Part shown: piece by piece, positions 1-6,105 of the stretch
How positions within the stretch are numbered: position 1 is the stretch's first letter
Layout: every line of letters begins with the position of its first letter
The notes under the pieces: generated by a model
What the model was told of the DNA's origin: nothing
Database searches by the model: none
Seen by the model: only the letters and a program-made list of their open reading frames with translations
DNA from: a virus
Direction: 5' to 3' (one strand)
DNA: 33,698 nucleotides
IMG/VR virus record: IMGVR_UViG_3300049491_000822
Location: 1-33,698 of that record
Position numbers and translations under genes: made by a program

Positions 1-330
1 GCCCGATCCGCGCAACCTTCCCGGGTCACCCGACCTACCCGGAAACGCGCCACGGCCGCCGTGGGTGCGACCCTGAAGACACCCGCCGCCTCCCCCCCGG
101 TGGCGGCGGGTCCGGCCACCGGCGAGCACCGGGTGGCGCCGGGTCGGCCGGCCTCCCTCACCGCGACGGACCGGAAGCATCTACCCGCCGCCGAGCAAGC
201 TGCCGCGGAGCTGGTCGGCCGCGGGGAGCGGGTCACCCGCGACGGTCTCGTCGCGGAGATGCGCACCGCCGGGCGGGGTGTCGGCGCGGACCGTGCGGGC
301 CGGTTATTGACCGCGATCCGGGACCGTTGA
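1..330 (+). CDS. C-terminal part of an unidentified, possibly Spd-type transfer protein (5' end outside window)
   Basis: The reading frame is open from base 1, so the gene starts left of the window. A GTG at 61 is only one of several internal candidates. What can be seen is a low-complexity Ala/Pro/Arg linker, then a compact helical tail of about 55 residues (from SLTATDRKHLP to the end) whose spacing suggests a small helix-turn-helix or winged-helix domain. The stop (328-330) overlaps the ATG of the translocase gene, so the two are translationally coupled. In AICEs, a DUF2637/Spd membrane protein with a DNA-binding-like tail commonly precedes the TraB/TraSA translocase, and this fragment fits that position. 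That identity is inferred from position and general character; the diagnostic N-terminal membrane part is not in the window. Confidence 0.55.
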   Translation, partial: ARSAQPSRVTRPTRKRATAAVGATLKTPAASPPVAAGPATGEHRVAPGRPASLTATDRKHLPAAEQAAAELVGRGERVTRDGLVAEMRTAGRGVGADRAGRLLTAIRDR

Positions 331-2711
331 TGGCTGCGCGGACCGGGCAGAACCGACGGATGAAGTCGCCCCCCGCCGGGAAGACGACCGTTGCGGCGTC
401 GCGGAAGCGGCGCCCGGAACCGGTGGCACCCAGCTCGGGGAGCCCGCGCGCCACCGAAGTGTTCAGGCTGCTGGATGGCGCCTTGTATGCAGCGCCGTGG
501 CTGATCGGGTGGCTCGTCATCCCCGCGCTCGCGCTGACCGTGCGGCGGTTCCTCGGCGGTTCCCCGTGGGGTCGCGCCGGGACCACTGCCGTCCTCGTCG
601 CGGGTGCCGCGCTGATCCTCCCCGCCGTCTGGGATGAGGGGCGGGCCCGCCTGAACCGGTGGGAGCCGCTGCGGGTGCAGGTGTCAGCCGGATGGCTGGT
701 GGTGTGCCTGGTCGTCACCTTGTGGATGCCGGACCCGTCTGTGCTCGGCCTGCCACCGGCGCCGTGGTGCGCGCTGGTCCTGCTCGTCGGTGGCCTGCTC
801 GCACTGTGGTGGACGCTCGCCGCGCTCCCCGCGGTCCGGGGCAGGGGGGAGGACCAGCACGGGGCGGACACGTTCGGCGACGCCATCGGCGTCGGCCGGG
901 TCGAGGTTTCCGACGTGTCGGACGACGGGGTCCGGCGGGTCATCCGGGGCCGTCTGACGTCGGCGACGCGTCCGGCGTTGCAGGCCGCCCGCGGGTTGGT
1001 CGCGGTCCGGGCGGGCGCCCCGGAGACCGGTGTCGTGGTGACCGCGGACCCCGAGCATCTGGATGACGCGTCCCGTTTCCGCATGACGATCACCCGGAGC
1101 GACGTGTTGCGCACCCTGGGGGGGTGGCCTGGCCCGTCGCATCCCGGGGAGTCGATCACTTTGCCGCTGCACACGGGGCTCCGCGAGGACGGCACCGTCG
1201 TCACGTCGCGGCGGACCAACAACAACCGCCTGGTCGGTGGGGTGACGGGCGCGGGGAAGACGGAGGGCATGCTGACGGAGCTGGCCGACGCGATCACCCG
1301 CAGGGACGCATTCTTCCTGTGGGGGGACCCGATCAAGGCAGAACAGGCGCTCCCCGACATTGCGCCCGCCCTGTGGCTGGTCGCGACCACGGAAATGGAG
1401 ATCGCCCGCCTGTTGAAAGCGGTCCTGGCGGTGGTGTCGTACCGCGCGGGGATCGTGAAAGGCCGGTCATTCAGGCCGACCATCGCCGTGCCTTTCCTCG
1501 ATTTGACGATCGATGAGGCCGCGGGAATGGACGCCCTCGGGGAGGATCTCCGGCAGGTCGTGTCCACGGTCCGGTCCATCGGCGGCAGGGTGACCCTCGG
1601 CCTGCAGCGCCCGGCAGGTGACCTGCTGGACACCACGACCCGTTCGCAGTTCACCGACCGTGTCGCATTCGCCGTGACCCGGGTCGAGGACACCGACATG
1701 GTGTTGTCGGATCAGACGATCGAGGCGGGTGCCCGCCCGGAGACGTGGGGGGGGTCTCTGGAGGAGGGCGACCCGCGGCGGAAGGTCGGCTACCACTATC
1801 GGGAGTCGGGGCCGGCGGACCGGCATGCGATGCCGGCGCGGACGTGGCTGATTGATCCGGCCCGCCTGCGGGCGCATGTCGCGGAATGGGCGCCCCGCCT
1901 TGCGCAGCCGGATGAGGGGACGGCGCGCCTGTTGGCGGCGGCGGAGTTGACGTCGGGTGCGTCGTGGGCACTGGCGCACGGGTGGGCGAGGACGGCGGCG
2001 GGTGCGTGGATATCGCCGGATGTGGAAGGCGAGACGGCGGGCACCGCGGAGACGGCGGGGCTCGTCCCGATGTGGGGGACCGCCGAGACGAGGGACGGGA
2101 CGGGAGACGAGGTGACCGATTCGCTGTCCGGGGACGACCCGGACCTGACCGAGGAGGAGCGGGTGATGATCCGACGGGACGACGAGACGGCGCGGGCCGA
2201 GGCAGAGGAGTTGGTCGAGCGGGCCCTTGCGCAGGATGAGGCAGACGACGCGGCGGAGGGGGACGACGGTCCGGTGCCCCCGGCGACGGAGTTGGAGCCG
2301 GGCGAGGAGTGGGTGCTCGGTGCGCCGGACGACGGGACGGAGCGCCTGTCGTACGAGCAGCGGATCGGTGCGATCGCGGATGTCCTCGATCAGCTGCTCG
2401 GCGAGGGCGGGACGGGAGTCGTGAGCACGCGGGCGCTGATCACCCGGTTGGTGGATGTGCCGGGGTGGTCGACCGCGGACCGGCCCGCCACCTATCGGGT
2501 GTTGGAGCTGCTCAGCGATGCCGGGTACGTGCGGCATCTGGAGCGGGGCCGGTGGCAGGTCGACGGCCCCGCTCCGGGGTGGCTGCGTGAGCACGTGGCA
2601 AGCGTGGTCGTGGAGATGCAGACCCAGGAGGACGCCGAGGACGTCGCCGAATGGTCCGGGGACTCCGACGCGAATACGGACGGTGACGGGGGGGTGCCCG
2701 CGGGTGGGTAG
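330..2711 (+). CDS. FtsK/SpoIIIE (TraB-like) membrane-anchored DNA translocase
   Basis: This is a 793-residue ATPase that should pump double-stranded DNA across a septum or between mycelial cells. Residues 52-75, 86-101, 119-135 and 145-165 form four hydrophobic segments near the N terminus. The motor follows: Walker A GVTGAGKT at about 304-311, Walker B FLDLTIDEAA at about 389-398, and the RSIGGRVTLGLQRP segment at about 416-428, typical of FtsK-family motors. An acidic linker (about 590-660) leads to a C-terminal winged-helix-like domain at about 690-750, the position of the sequence-reading gamma or TraB DNA-binding domain. The start was set at ATG 330, overlapping the upstream stop; a TTG at 327 is also in frame. 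The spacer just downstream carries phased repeats that could be its recognition sites. FtsK-like genes also occur in phages, so conjugative use is inferred. Confidence 0.88.
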   Translation: MAARTGQNRRMKSPPAGKTTVAASRKRRPEPVAPSSGSPRATEVFRLLDGALYAAPWLIGWLVIPALALTVRRFLGGSPWGRAGTTAVLVAGAALILPAVWDEGRARLNRWEPLRVQVSAGWLVVCLVVTLWMPDPSVLGLPPAPWCALVLLVGGLLALWWTLAALPAVRGRGEDQHGADTFGDAIGVGRVEVSDVSDDGVRRVIRGRLTSATRPALQAARGLVAVRAGAPETGVVVTADPEHLDDASRFRMTITRSDVLRTLGGWPGPSHPGESITLPLHTGLREDGTVVTSRRTNNNRLVGGVTGAGKTEGMLTELADAITRRDAFFLWGDPIKAEQALPDIAPALWLVATTEMEIARLLKAVLAVVSYRAGIVKGRSFRPTIAVPFLDLTIDEAAGMDALGEDLRQVVSTVRSIGGRVTLGLQRPAGDLLDTTTRSQFTDRVAFAVTRVEDTDMVLSDQTIEAGARPETWGGSLEEGDPRRKVGYHYRESGPADRHAMPARTWLIDPARLRAHVAEWAPRLAQPDEGTARLLAAAELTSGASWALAHGWARTAAGAWISPDVEGETAGTAETAGLVPMWGTAETRDGTGDEVTDSLSGDDPDLTEEERVMIRRDDETARAEAEELVERALAQDEADDAAEGDDGPVPPATELEPGEEWVLGAPDDGTERLSYEQRIGAIADVLDQLLGEGGTGVVSTRALITRLVDVPGWSTADRPATYRVLELLSDAGYVRHLERGRWQVDGPAPGWLREHVASVVVEMQTQEDAEDVAEWSGDSDANTDGDGGVPAGG

Positions 2712-2894
2712 CGGACAAGTGGTTGACGTGCCCGCGTGGCGGGATCTTCTACGTGACCTGCGAGGACGTGTCTCGGGGGGGGTCGTGGACAAGCGTGGAC
2801 AAGTTGCCCGGGATCACCCCCTTGATCATGATTCATCCCATGAATGGACAATCCGATGATCCGGCGTGGACAAGCGTGGACAACGGCGGACAAG
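2711..2894 (+). repeat. Seven GGACAA units including phased 10-bp CGTGGACAAG tandem repeats
   Basis: GGACAA occurs at 2713, 2787, 2797, 2846, 2868, 2878 and 2888, all on the plus strand. Two exact tandem CGTGGACAAG units lie at 2784-2803. Three tandem units (CGTGGACAAG, CGTGGACAAC, GGCGGACAAG) lie at 2865-2894. The 10-bp period puts copies on the same face of the helix, as expected for cooperative protein binding. The spacer also holds an ATTCAT-CCC-ATGAAT inverted repeat (2831-2845), a GATCA/TGATC pair (2812-2827) and a small CCCGC-GTG-GCGGG hairpin (2731-2743). Possible roles are translocase recognition (clt/TRS-like), an operator for the downstream operon, or replication/partition iterons. 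Confidence 0.85.
2731..2743 (+). terminator. Small hairpin downstream of the translocase gene, possible weak terminator
   Basis: CCCGC-GTG-GCGGG lies 20 bp after the translocase stop and is followed by ATCTTCT. The stem is only 5 bp and the U-tract is poor, so at best it would be a weak terminator. Confidence 0.25.
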
Positions 2895-2913
2895 TAACGG
2901 AGAGTGAACACTG

Positions 2914-3279
2914 ATGGCTACTGCAACGAAAGCGCGCACCACACAGGCACCCACCCAACGCGCGCACCCCGCGACCCGCGGCGACTGGAAAACCGCCACC
3001 GACGTCATCGCCTGGGCGCAGGCCTGCGCCAGGGACAGCGGCCGCGGTGCCGCAGCCACCGACGAGGCCGCCGTGAAGCTGTACTTCGAGATCAAGAAGT
3101 CCTCGAAGGTCCCCGCCGGGCTCAACAAGCTGACCGTCGCGATCGCCGCCCGCCGAGAGCTACGCCGCTGCGCCCGCCACCTCGAGGCGGCGGAGAAGTC
3201 GTACCGCCGGATCGAGGGGATCATGCGCGCCCAGAGCGGCACCGCCCGCGCGAAGGCCGGACTGGACATGACGAAATGA
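2914..3279 (+). CDS. Unknown 121-aa basic helical protein
   Basis: I do not recognise this protein. It has a disordered Thr/Ala-rich N terminus (about 1-22), then a largely helical, Arg/Lys-rich body with one long heptad-like stretch (about 75-110, RRELRRCARHLEAAEKSYRRIEGIMRAQ). There is no signal peptide or membrane segment. The ATG at 2914 is preceded by GGAGAG (2899-2904) at normal spacing, so the start is well supported. It is the first gene after the repeat-bearing spacer, so its promoter probably lies inside that spacer and may be controlled through the GGACAA repeats. Its charge and position suggest a small nucleic-acid-associated or transfer-accessory protein, but this is only a guess. 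Confidence 0.75.
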   Translation: MATATKARTTQAPTQRAHPATRGDWKTATDVIAWAQACARDSGRGAAATDEAAVKLYFEIKKSSKVPAGLNKLTVAIAARRELRRCARHLEAAEKSYRRIEGIMRAQSGTARAKAGLDMTK

Positions 3280-3299
3280 CGGGGCCGCGGGTTACCGTA

Positions 3300-3318
3300 G
3301 AGGCCAGGAGGTGGCCTC
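3300..3318 (+). promoter_or_regulatory. Hairpin presenting the Shine-Dalgarno in its loop
   Basis: GAGGCC (3300-3305) and GGCCTC (3313-3318) form a perfect 6-bp stem. The 7-nt loop is AGGAGGT, a consensus Shine-Dalgarno, and the stem ends at the base before ATG 3319. This could act as a translational switch or as a binding site for an RNA-binding regulator. The pairing is read directly; the regulatory role is inferred. Confidence 0.6.
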
Positions 3319-3630
3319 ATGGACGCGACGACGAAACGGGCCCGCCGGCTCGCCGCACACACGAAGTTGGCGACGGATCGTCCCCTGTGGGAGTTGTGGG
3401 GCCGTCCCCTCGTCGTCCCGGTCGTCTTGGCGGTCGTGGTGGGTGGCGCATTCTGGGGGGTGTGGCTGCTCGTCTCGGCGTCGGCGGGTCGTCTCGGGTC
3501 GGTCGTCTCCGACGTCGGGTCGGCTCTGGGTGGGGTCACAGTCCCGGGACGGTGGCTGCTGGTCGCGTTCGGCGTCGTCCTCATCGTGTGGGGGGTCCGC
3601 CGATGGTTGGATCCCGGGCCGCGGCGGTAG
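3319..3630 (+). CDS. Small two-TM membrane protein
   Basis: This 103-residue protein has a basic N terminus (about 1-27), a strongly hydrophobic segment at about 31-54 (VVPVVLAVVVGGAFWGVWLL), a short polar loop, and a second membrane segment at about 77-94 (WLLVAFGVVLIVWGV). It ends in a basic tail. The ATG at 3319 follows AGGAGG in the hairpin loop described separately. Its last 28 bp overlap the next gene in another frame, so the two are probably co-translated. Small polytopic proteins of this kind often accompany TraB in AICEs (Spd, spread proteins), but I see no diagnostic motif, so its function is unassigned. Confidence 0.75.
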   Translation: MDATTKRARRLAAHTKLATDRPLWELWGRPLVVPVVLAVVVGGAFWGVWLLVSASAGRLGSVVSDVGSALGGVTVPGRWLLVAFGVVLIVWGVRRWLDPGPRR

Positions 3631-4259
3631 CGGCCGTCCTCGCGGTCGTCTCGCTGACGTTCGCGGCCACTCCCGCGCAGGCCGCGGACACGACGACCGG
3701 TAAGGCCCTGCTCGGGAAACTGACGGTCAAGGCGGAGTCCCACAACTCGACGTACGACCGGGCGAAGTTCCCCCACTGGATCGACGCCGACTCCGACGGG
3801 TGTGACACCCGCTCCGAAGTCCTCACCGCCGAATCCAGCAAGCCCGTCACCTATGGCAGCGGCTGCACCGTGAAGACCGGCCGGTGGGTGTCCTGGTACG
3901 ACGAGGAGACCTGGACCCGGGCATCGGACGTCGACATCGATCACGTCGTGGCCCTGGCGGAGGCGTGGGGTTCCGGGGCGTGGGCCTGGTCGACCGGGCA
4001 TCGGCGACGGTTCGCGAACGACCTCGACCACCCCTGGACGCTGGACGCCATCACCGACAACGTCAACCAGTCCAAGTCCGACCGGGACCCCGCCGACTGG
4101 CTGCCCGACAATCACCGCTGCAAGTACGCCCGCCATTGGGTGACCATCAAGTACCGGTGGGGTCTCAAAGTGAACACGGCGGAGAAGGCGGCGCTGTCGG
4201 GGATCCTCACCGGCGACTGCGGGAAACTCCCCCTCAAGGTCCCGGGGAAGGCATCATGA
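3603..4259 (+). CDS. Secreted DUF1524 (GmrSD C-terminal-type) HNH nuclease
   Basis: This is a 218-residue predicted extracellular DNase. ATG 3603 was chosen because it gives a clean Sec signal peptide: basic start, hydrophobic core 6-22, likely cleavage after TPAQA at 27. The mature part holds the HNH-type core of the DUF1524 family: DIDHVVALAEAW with D113-H114, then AITDNVNQSKSDRDPADWLP (N153, N155, K158, D160), the usual HNH asparagine and metal-site region. Cysteines at 67 and 88 may form a disulfide. Homologues are widespread as secreted nucleases in actinobacteria. It overlaps the upstream gene by 28 bp and the next start by ATGA. Possible roles are cell-wall-zone DNA clearance, competition with other elements, or nutrient DNase activity. 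The family call is firm; the role here is open. Confidence 0.9.
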   Translation: MVGSRAAAVAAVLAVVSLTFAATPAQAADTTTGKALLGKLTVKAESHNSTYDRAKFPHWIDADSDGCDTRSEVLTAESSKPVTYGSGCTVKTGRWVSWYDEETWTRASDVDIDHVVALAEAWGSGAWAWSTGHRRRFANDLDHPWTLDAITDNVNQSKSDRDPADWLPDNHRCKYARHWVTIKYRWGLKVNTAEKAALSGILTGDCGKLPLKVPGKAS

Positions 4260-4480
4260 ACGGCCGACACGCGATCCGAGACATCTGGCGCGGATTCTGG
4301 GCCGGTATCAGATATCTGACGTCTTGGAAGTACGTTCAGAACGTCGCAATAGTTGTGTCCGGACTTCTGATAGCCGACGTGTTCCTCAAAGATGAATACG
4401 ATCGGGCTCTCGTGGTCATGATGGGCCTCTTGATCGGCAACGTGGCGATCCTGATGATCCGATACGTGAGCGACTCATGA
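4256..4480 (+). CDS. Small two-TM protein with lower GC content
   Basis: The ATG at 4256 overlaps the nuclease stop as ATGA and gives 74 residues. An amphipathic, Trp/Arg-rich N terminus (about 1-26) is followed by membrane segments at about 28-44 (NVAIVVSGLLIADVFL) and about 51-69 (ALVVMMGLLIGNVAILMI). Base composition drops visibly in 4310-4480, to roughly 50-55% GC in some lines, against about 70% around it. That suggests a recent or separate acquisition. Its tight coupling to the secreted nuclease would allow a role in export, anchoring or immunity for that nuclease, but no sequence motif supports a specific choice. Confidence 0.75.
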   Translation: MNGRHAIRDIWRGFWAGIRYLTSWKYVQNVAIVVSGLLIADVFLKDEYDRALVVMMGLLIGNVAILMIRYVSDS

Positions 4481-5082
4481 ACGGCCAGCCCGCCGCGGCC
4501 ACTCACACCCTGCCGGCACGGTTCGCCCATCTCCGCCGCGACCGGCGTGGGCTACCCGTCCCGTACATCAACCGGTGGGGCATCGAAGAAGACGCCACCC
4601 GCCTCTCGATTCGACGTGACCCGTGGGTCGGGGAACCCGGCATCTACATGGACGACGAAGGGCAAGACGTCCCGGACTTCACCCGCCAGAACATGGGTCG
4701 GCAACGGGAATGCATGGCCCGCGGCCTATGCCAGGTGTGCGGGAGACCGGTGCCGTGGTCTCGGCGGGTCCTGGTCATATCGGACATGTCGATGTCGTAT
4801 GTGACCGTCGACGGCATCCCGGGGCCGGTGCCGGTGGTGACGGAGCCGTGGTTGGACGACGAGTGCGCGGACTTCGCGGTGTCGCGGTGCCCGGCGTTGA
4901 TCCGTCGTCGTCGAGACGAGAACCTGCACACGGTGCGGGTGACGTCGCCGCGGGACGTGGAACTGGTCGTGTCCCGGGGGTGGGTGGACGGCCCGCTGGA
5001 GGTGGAGACGCGGCGGGTGATGCCCGCGATGTGGGTGAAGCTCCTGCTCGTCGGCGATCAACGCGCCAGGCGCTGGGCATGA
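4477..5082 (+). CDS. Four-cysteine, probably zinc-binding protein of actinophage/AICE type
   Basis: This 201-residue cytoplasmic protein starts at ATG 4477, overlapping the previous stop. The layout resembles a protein family common in actinobacterial phages and integrative elements: an opening ARFAHLRRDRRGLPVPY, a CQVCGRPVPW knuckle (C85, C88), then DDECADFAVSRCPAL (C130, C138) near the middle. The four cysteines could bind one zinc. The family has no established function that I know of. Its presence links this plus-strand block to phage-like elements as well as AICEs. Family resemblance is from memory of the motif pattern. Confidence 0.8.
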   Translation: MNGQPAAATHTLPARFAHLRRDRRGLPVPYINRWGIEEDATRLSIRRDPWVGEPGIYMDDEGQDVPDFTRQNMGRQRECMARGLCQVCGRPVPWSRRVLVISDMSMSYVTVDGIPGPVPVVTEPWLDDECADFAVSRCPALIRRRRDENLHTVRVTSPRDVELVVSRGWVDGPLEVETRRVMPAMWVKLLLVGDQRARRWA

Positions 5083-5618
5083 ACGGGCCCACCCACTACC
5101 TGATGGGCGTCTACGCCGGAGCCGGGACCGGCGTCGCCGCCAGCTGGCCGCTGTGGCAGACCGCCACCGCCGCCGTCATCGCCACCAGCGTGGCGCACGG
5201 CCCCACCTCCCCCGACGGGGACCAGACGTGGCTGTCCTGGACGGGCCGGCACCGCGGCGTCACCCACTGGTGGGGGTGGGCCCTCCTGTTGGCCGCCGCA
5301 GGGCAAGGGTTGGGCCCGCCTGGGTGGCCACTGGTCGCGCTCGCCGCCGGTGTCGCGTCCCACCTCGTCGGGGACGCCCTGTACGGGTCACCCGGCGTCC
5401 CCCTGCTCCCGTGCAAGCCGTGGGGTTTCGTCGGACTCCGGTGGCGGGTAGCGGGCCGTGTTCGAGGCCCGCAGCCGCCGCTCAGCCGGATCCCGGTCGT
5501 CCGGCAGGTGCAACGCTGGCGGCGGCAGGTCGGGCACTCCGAGCTGGCCGTGCGGTGGCTACTCAGGTGGGGCCTCATTCCCCTCGCGGCGGCCGTGGTG
5601 TGGCAGGCGGCAGCATGA
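5079..5618 (+). CDS. YdjM-like membrane-bound metal-dependent hydrolase
   Basis: This 179-residue integral membrane protein resembles the YdjM/DUF457 family. Potential metal ligands are H6 in NGPTHYLMG, H58 and H63 in the HRGVTH signature, and H95/D99 in SHLVGDAL. Hydrophobic segments lie at about 9-40, 64-76, 82-98 and 158-176. These positions match the family pattern of an HR.xTHS-like motif followed by H..GD. ATG 5079 overlaps the upstream stop by ATGA. In Enterobacteria YdjM is LexA-regulated, and related proteins are often carried by actinobacterial mobile elements, where the substrate is unknown. The protein ends in a basic loop and a final TM helix. Confidence 0.85.
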   Translation: MNGPTHYLMGVYAGAGTGVAASWPLWQTATAAVIATSVAHGPTSPDGDQTWLSWTGRHRGVTHWWGWALLLAAAGQGLGPPGWPLVALAAGVASHLVGDALYGSPGVPLLPCKPWGFVGLRWRVAGRVRGPQPPLSRIPVVRQVQRWRRQVGHSELAVRWLLRWGLIPLAAAVVWQAAA

Positions 5619-5731
5619 GCCGCGGACGCGGCTACGTGAACTGGACGGAGTGGGCCGCGAGCATGGTCAACCGGGGCGCGCAGCAGGTGCGGTGCCCCGG
5701 TTGCGGCCTCTTCGCGATCTGGGTTGGCTAG
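5615..5731 (+). CDS. 38-aa CxxC micro-protein
   Basis: ATG 5615 overlaps the hydrolase stop as ATGA. The product has a CPGCG knuckle near its C terminus (VRCPGCGLFAIWVG), which would be half of a zinc site unless it dimerises. Its stop (5729-5731) overlaps the stop of the converging HTH gene by four bases. Short zinc-ribbon micro-proteins are common at the ends of phage and AICE operons. Translation coupling supports it being real, but its size keeps confidence moderate. Confidence 0.55.
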   Translation: MSRGRGYVNWTEWAASMVNRGAQQVRCPGCGLFAIWVG

Positions 5732-5994
5732 CTCTCCCCGGATGGCGCATCCACAACCCGCCGGCCGGTGCGAGCCTCGAAGCGTTCCACGTCGCCCTGG
5801 TCGAACACGAGCGTGAATCGACCACCGTCGGCGCGGATCCGGTATGCCTTCGCCGCGAACCGCGGGTCGGCGGCGAGCACCTTATGCACCGCCTGGCGGC
5901 TGATCCCCCATCGGAGGGTGAGGTCGTACGTCGACAGGAGACGGAGTCGGCGCGGGCTCATCCGCCGCAGCGTAGCCGCGACTCCACCCACCAT
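5728..5994 (-). CDS. Small HTH DNA-binding protein (regulator or excisionase-like)
   Basis: This 88-residue protein has a helix-turn-helix at about 21-40 (LSTYDLTLRWGISRQAVHKVLA). A short beta-rich wing follows (AYRIRADGGRFTLVFDQGDVERF), typical of MerR/AlpA/excisionase-style domains where the last segment reads a cofactor-free wing. ATG 5994 has GGAG upstream and is preferred; ATG 5961 (MSPRRLR) is an alternative start. It is transcribed towards the plus-strand operon. A TGACAGCTGTCA palindrome lies 36 bp upstream of its start, and two more lie before the secreted-protein gene, so it is the obvious local candidate to bind them. Excisionase is an equal alternative given the tRNA-like att candidate 60 bp away. 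No integrase is adjacent. Confidence 0.75.
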   Translation of the reverse strand: MVGGVAATLRRMSPRRLRLLSTYDLTLRWGISRQAVHKVLAADPRFAAKAYRIRADGGRFTLVFDQGDVERFEARTGRRVVDAPSGES

Positions 5995-6000
5995 TTGAGG

Positions 6001-6021
6001 CGTCTCCGCAGGTCAGAGACG
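6001..6021. promoter_or_regulatory. 6-bp inverted repeat in the leader of the HTH gene
   Basis: CGTCTC (6001-6006) and GAGACG (6016-6021) are separated by 9 bp and lie 7-27 bp before the HTH start codon. It could be an operator half-site pair or an RNA hairpin covering the translation start region. It is short, so chance is possible. Confidence 0.35.
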
Positions 6022-6027
6022 ACATGG

Positions 6028-6043
6028 GTTGACAGCTGTCATC
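6028..6043. promoter_or_regulatory. Operator-like palindrome, copy 3 of TGACrGCyGTCA
   Basis: A perfect 12-bp palindrome TGACAGCTGTCA sits at 6030-6041 inside GGTTGACAGCTGTCATCC. It shares core and flanks with two copies at 6674-6713. It is 36 bp upstream of the HTH gene start, where an autoregulatory operator or an excisionase site would lie. The palindrome is read directly; the protein that binds it is inferred. Confidence 0.65.
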
Positions 6044-6053
6044 CGCGAGGTGT

Positions 6054-6096
6054 GCCCCCGGCCCGACTCGAACGGGCCGCATTCTTTGGCGGGGGC
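6054..6096 (-). other. tRNA acceptor/T-arm-like minihelix; candidate attachment-site core
   Basis: Read on the minus strand, GCCCCCG (6096-6090) pairs with CGGGGGC (6060-6054) to give a perfect 7-bp acceptor-like stem. Between them, after a 12-nt linker, is a canonical T arm: GCCCG - TTCGAGT - CGGGC (6077-6061), with the conserved G53/C61 and TTCGA loop. A discriminator-like A follows at 6053. D and anticodon arms are absent, so it is not a working tRNA. The 3' half (6077-6053) is what an integrating element leaves as a direct repeat of a tRNA 3' end. The re-created 5' acceptor strand is unexpected for a simple att scar. It is also placed to end the secreted-protein transcript, 10 nt after its stop. 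Confidence 0.5.
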
Positions 6097-6105
6097 GGTT
6101 CGGGG

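Noticed and set aside
233-1699. 488-codon open frame opposite the translocase gene
   Set aside because: It is Arg/Ser/Pro-rich with no fold pattern and lies wholly antisense to a gene with Walker motifs; high-GC shadow.
1467-2792. 441-codon open frame opposite the translocase C-terminal part
   Set aside because: Arg/Pro-rich shadow of a GC-rich gene, no Shine-Dalgarno and no domain.
2904-3602. N-terminal extension of the secreted nuclease
   Set aside because: The extension overlaps two other genes in another frame and would hide the signal peptide; ATG 3603 is better.
2826-4136. 436-codon minus-strand frame across several plus-strand genes
   Set aside because: It crosses four coupled, well-supported genes and the repeat spacer; composition is shadow-like.
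6054-6096. A functional tRNA gene
   Set aside because: D and anticodon arms are missing, with only 12 nt between acceptor and T arm, so it cannot be an ordinary tRNA.
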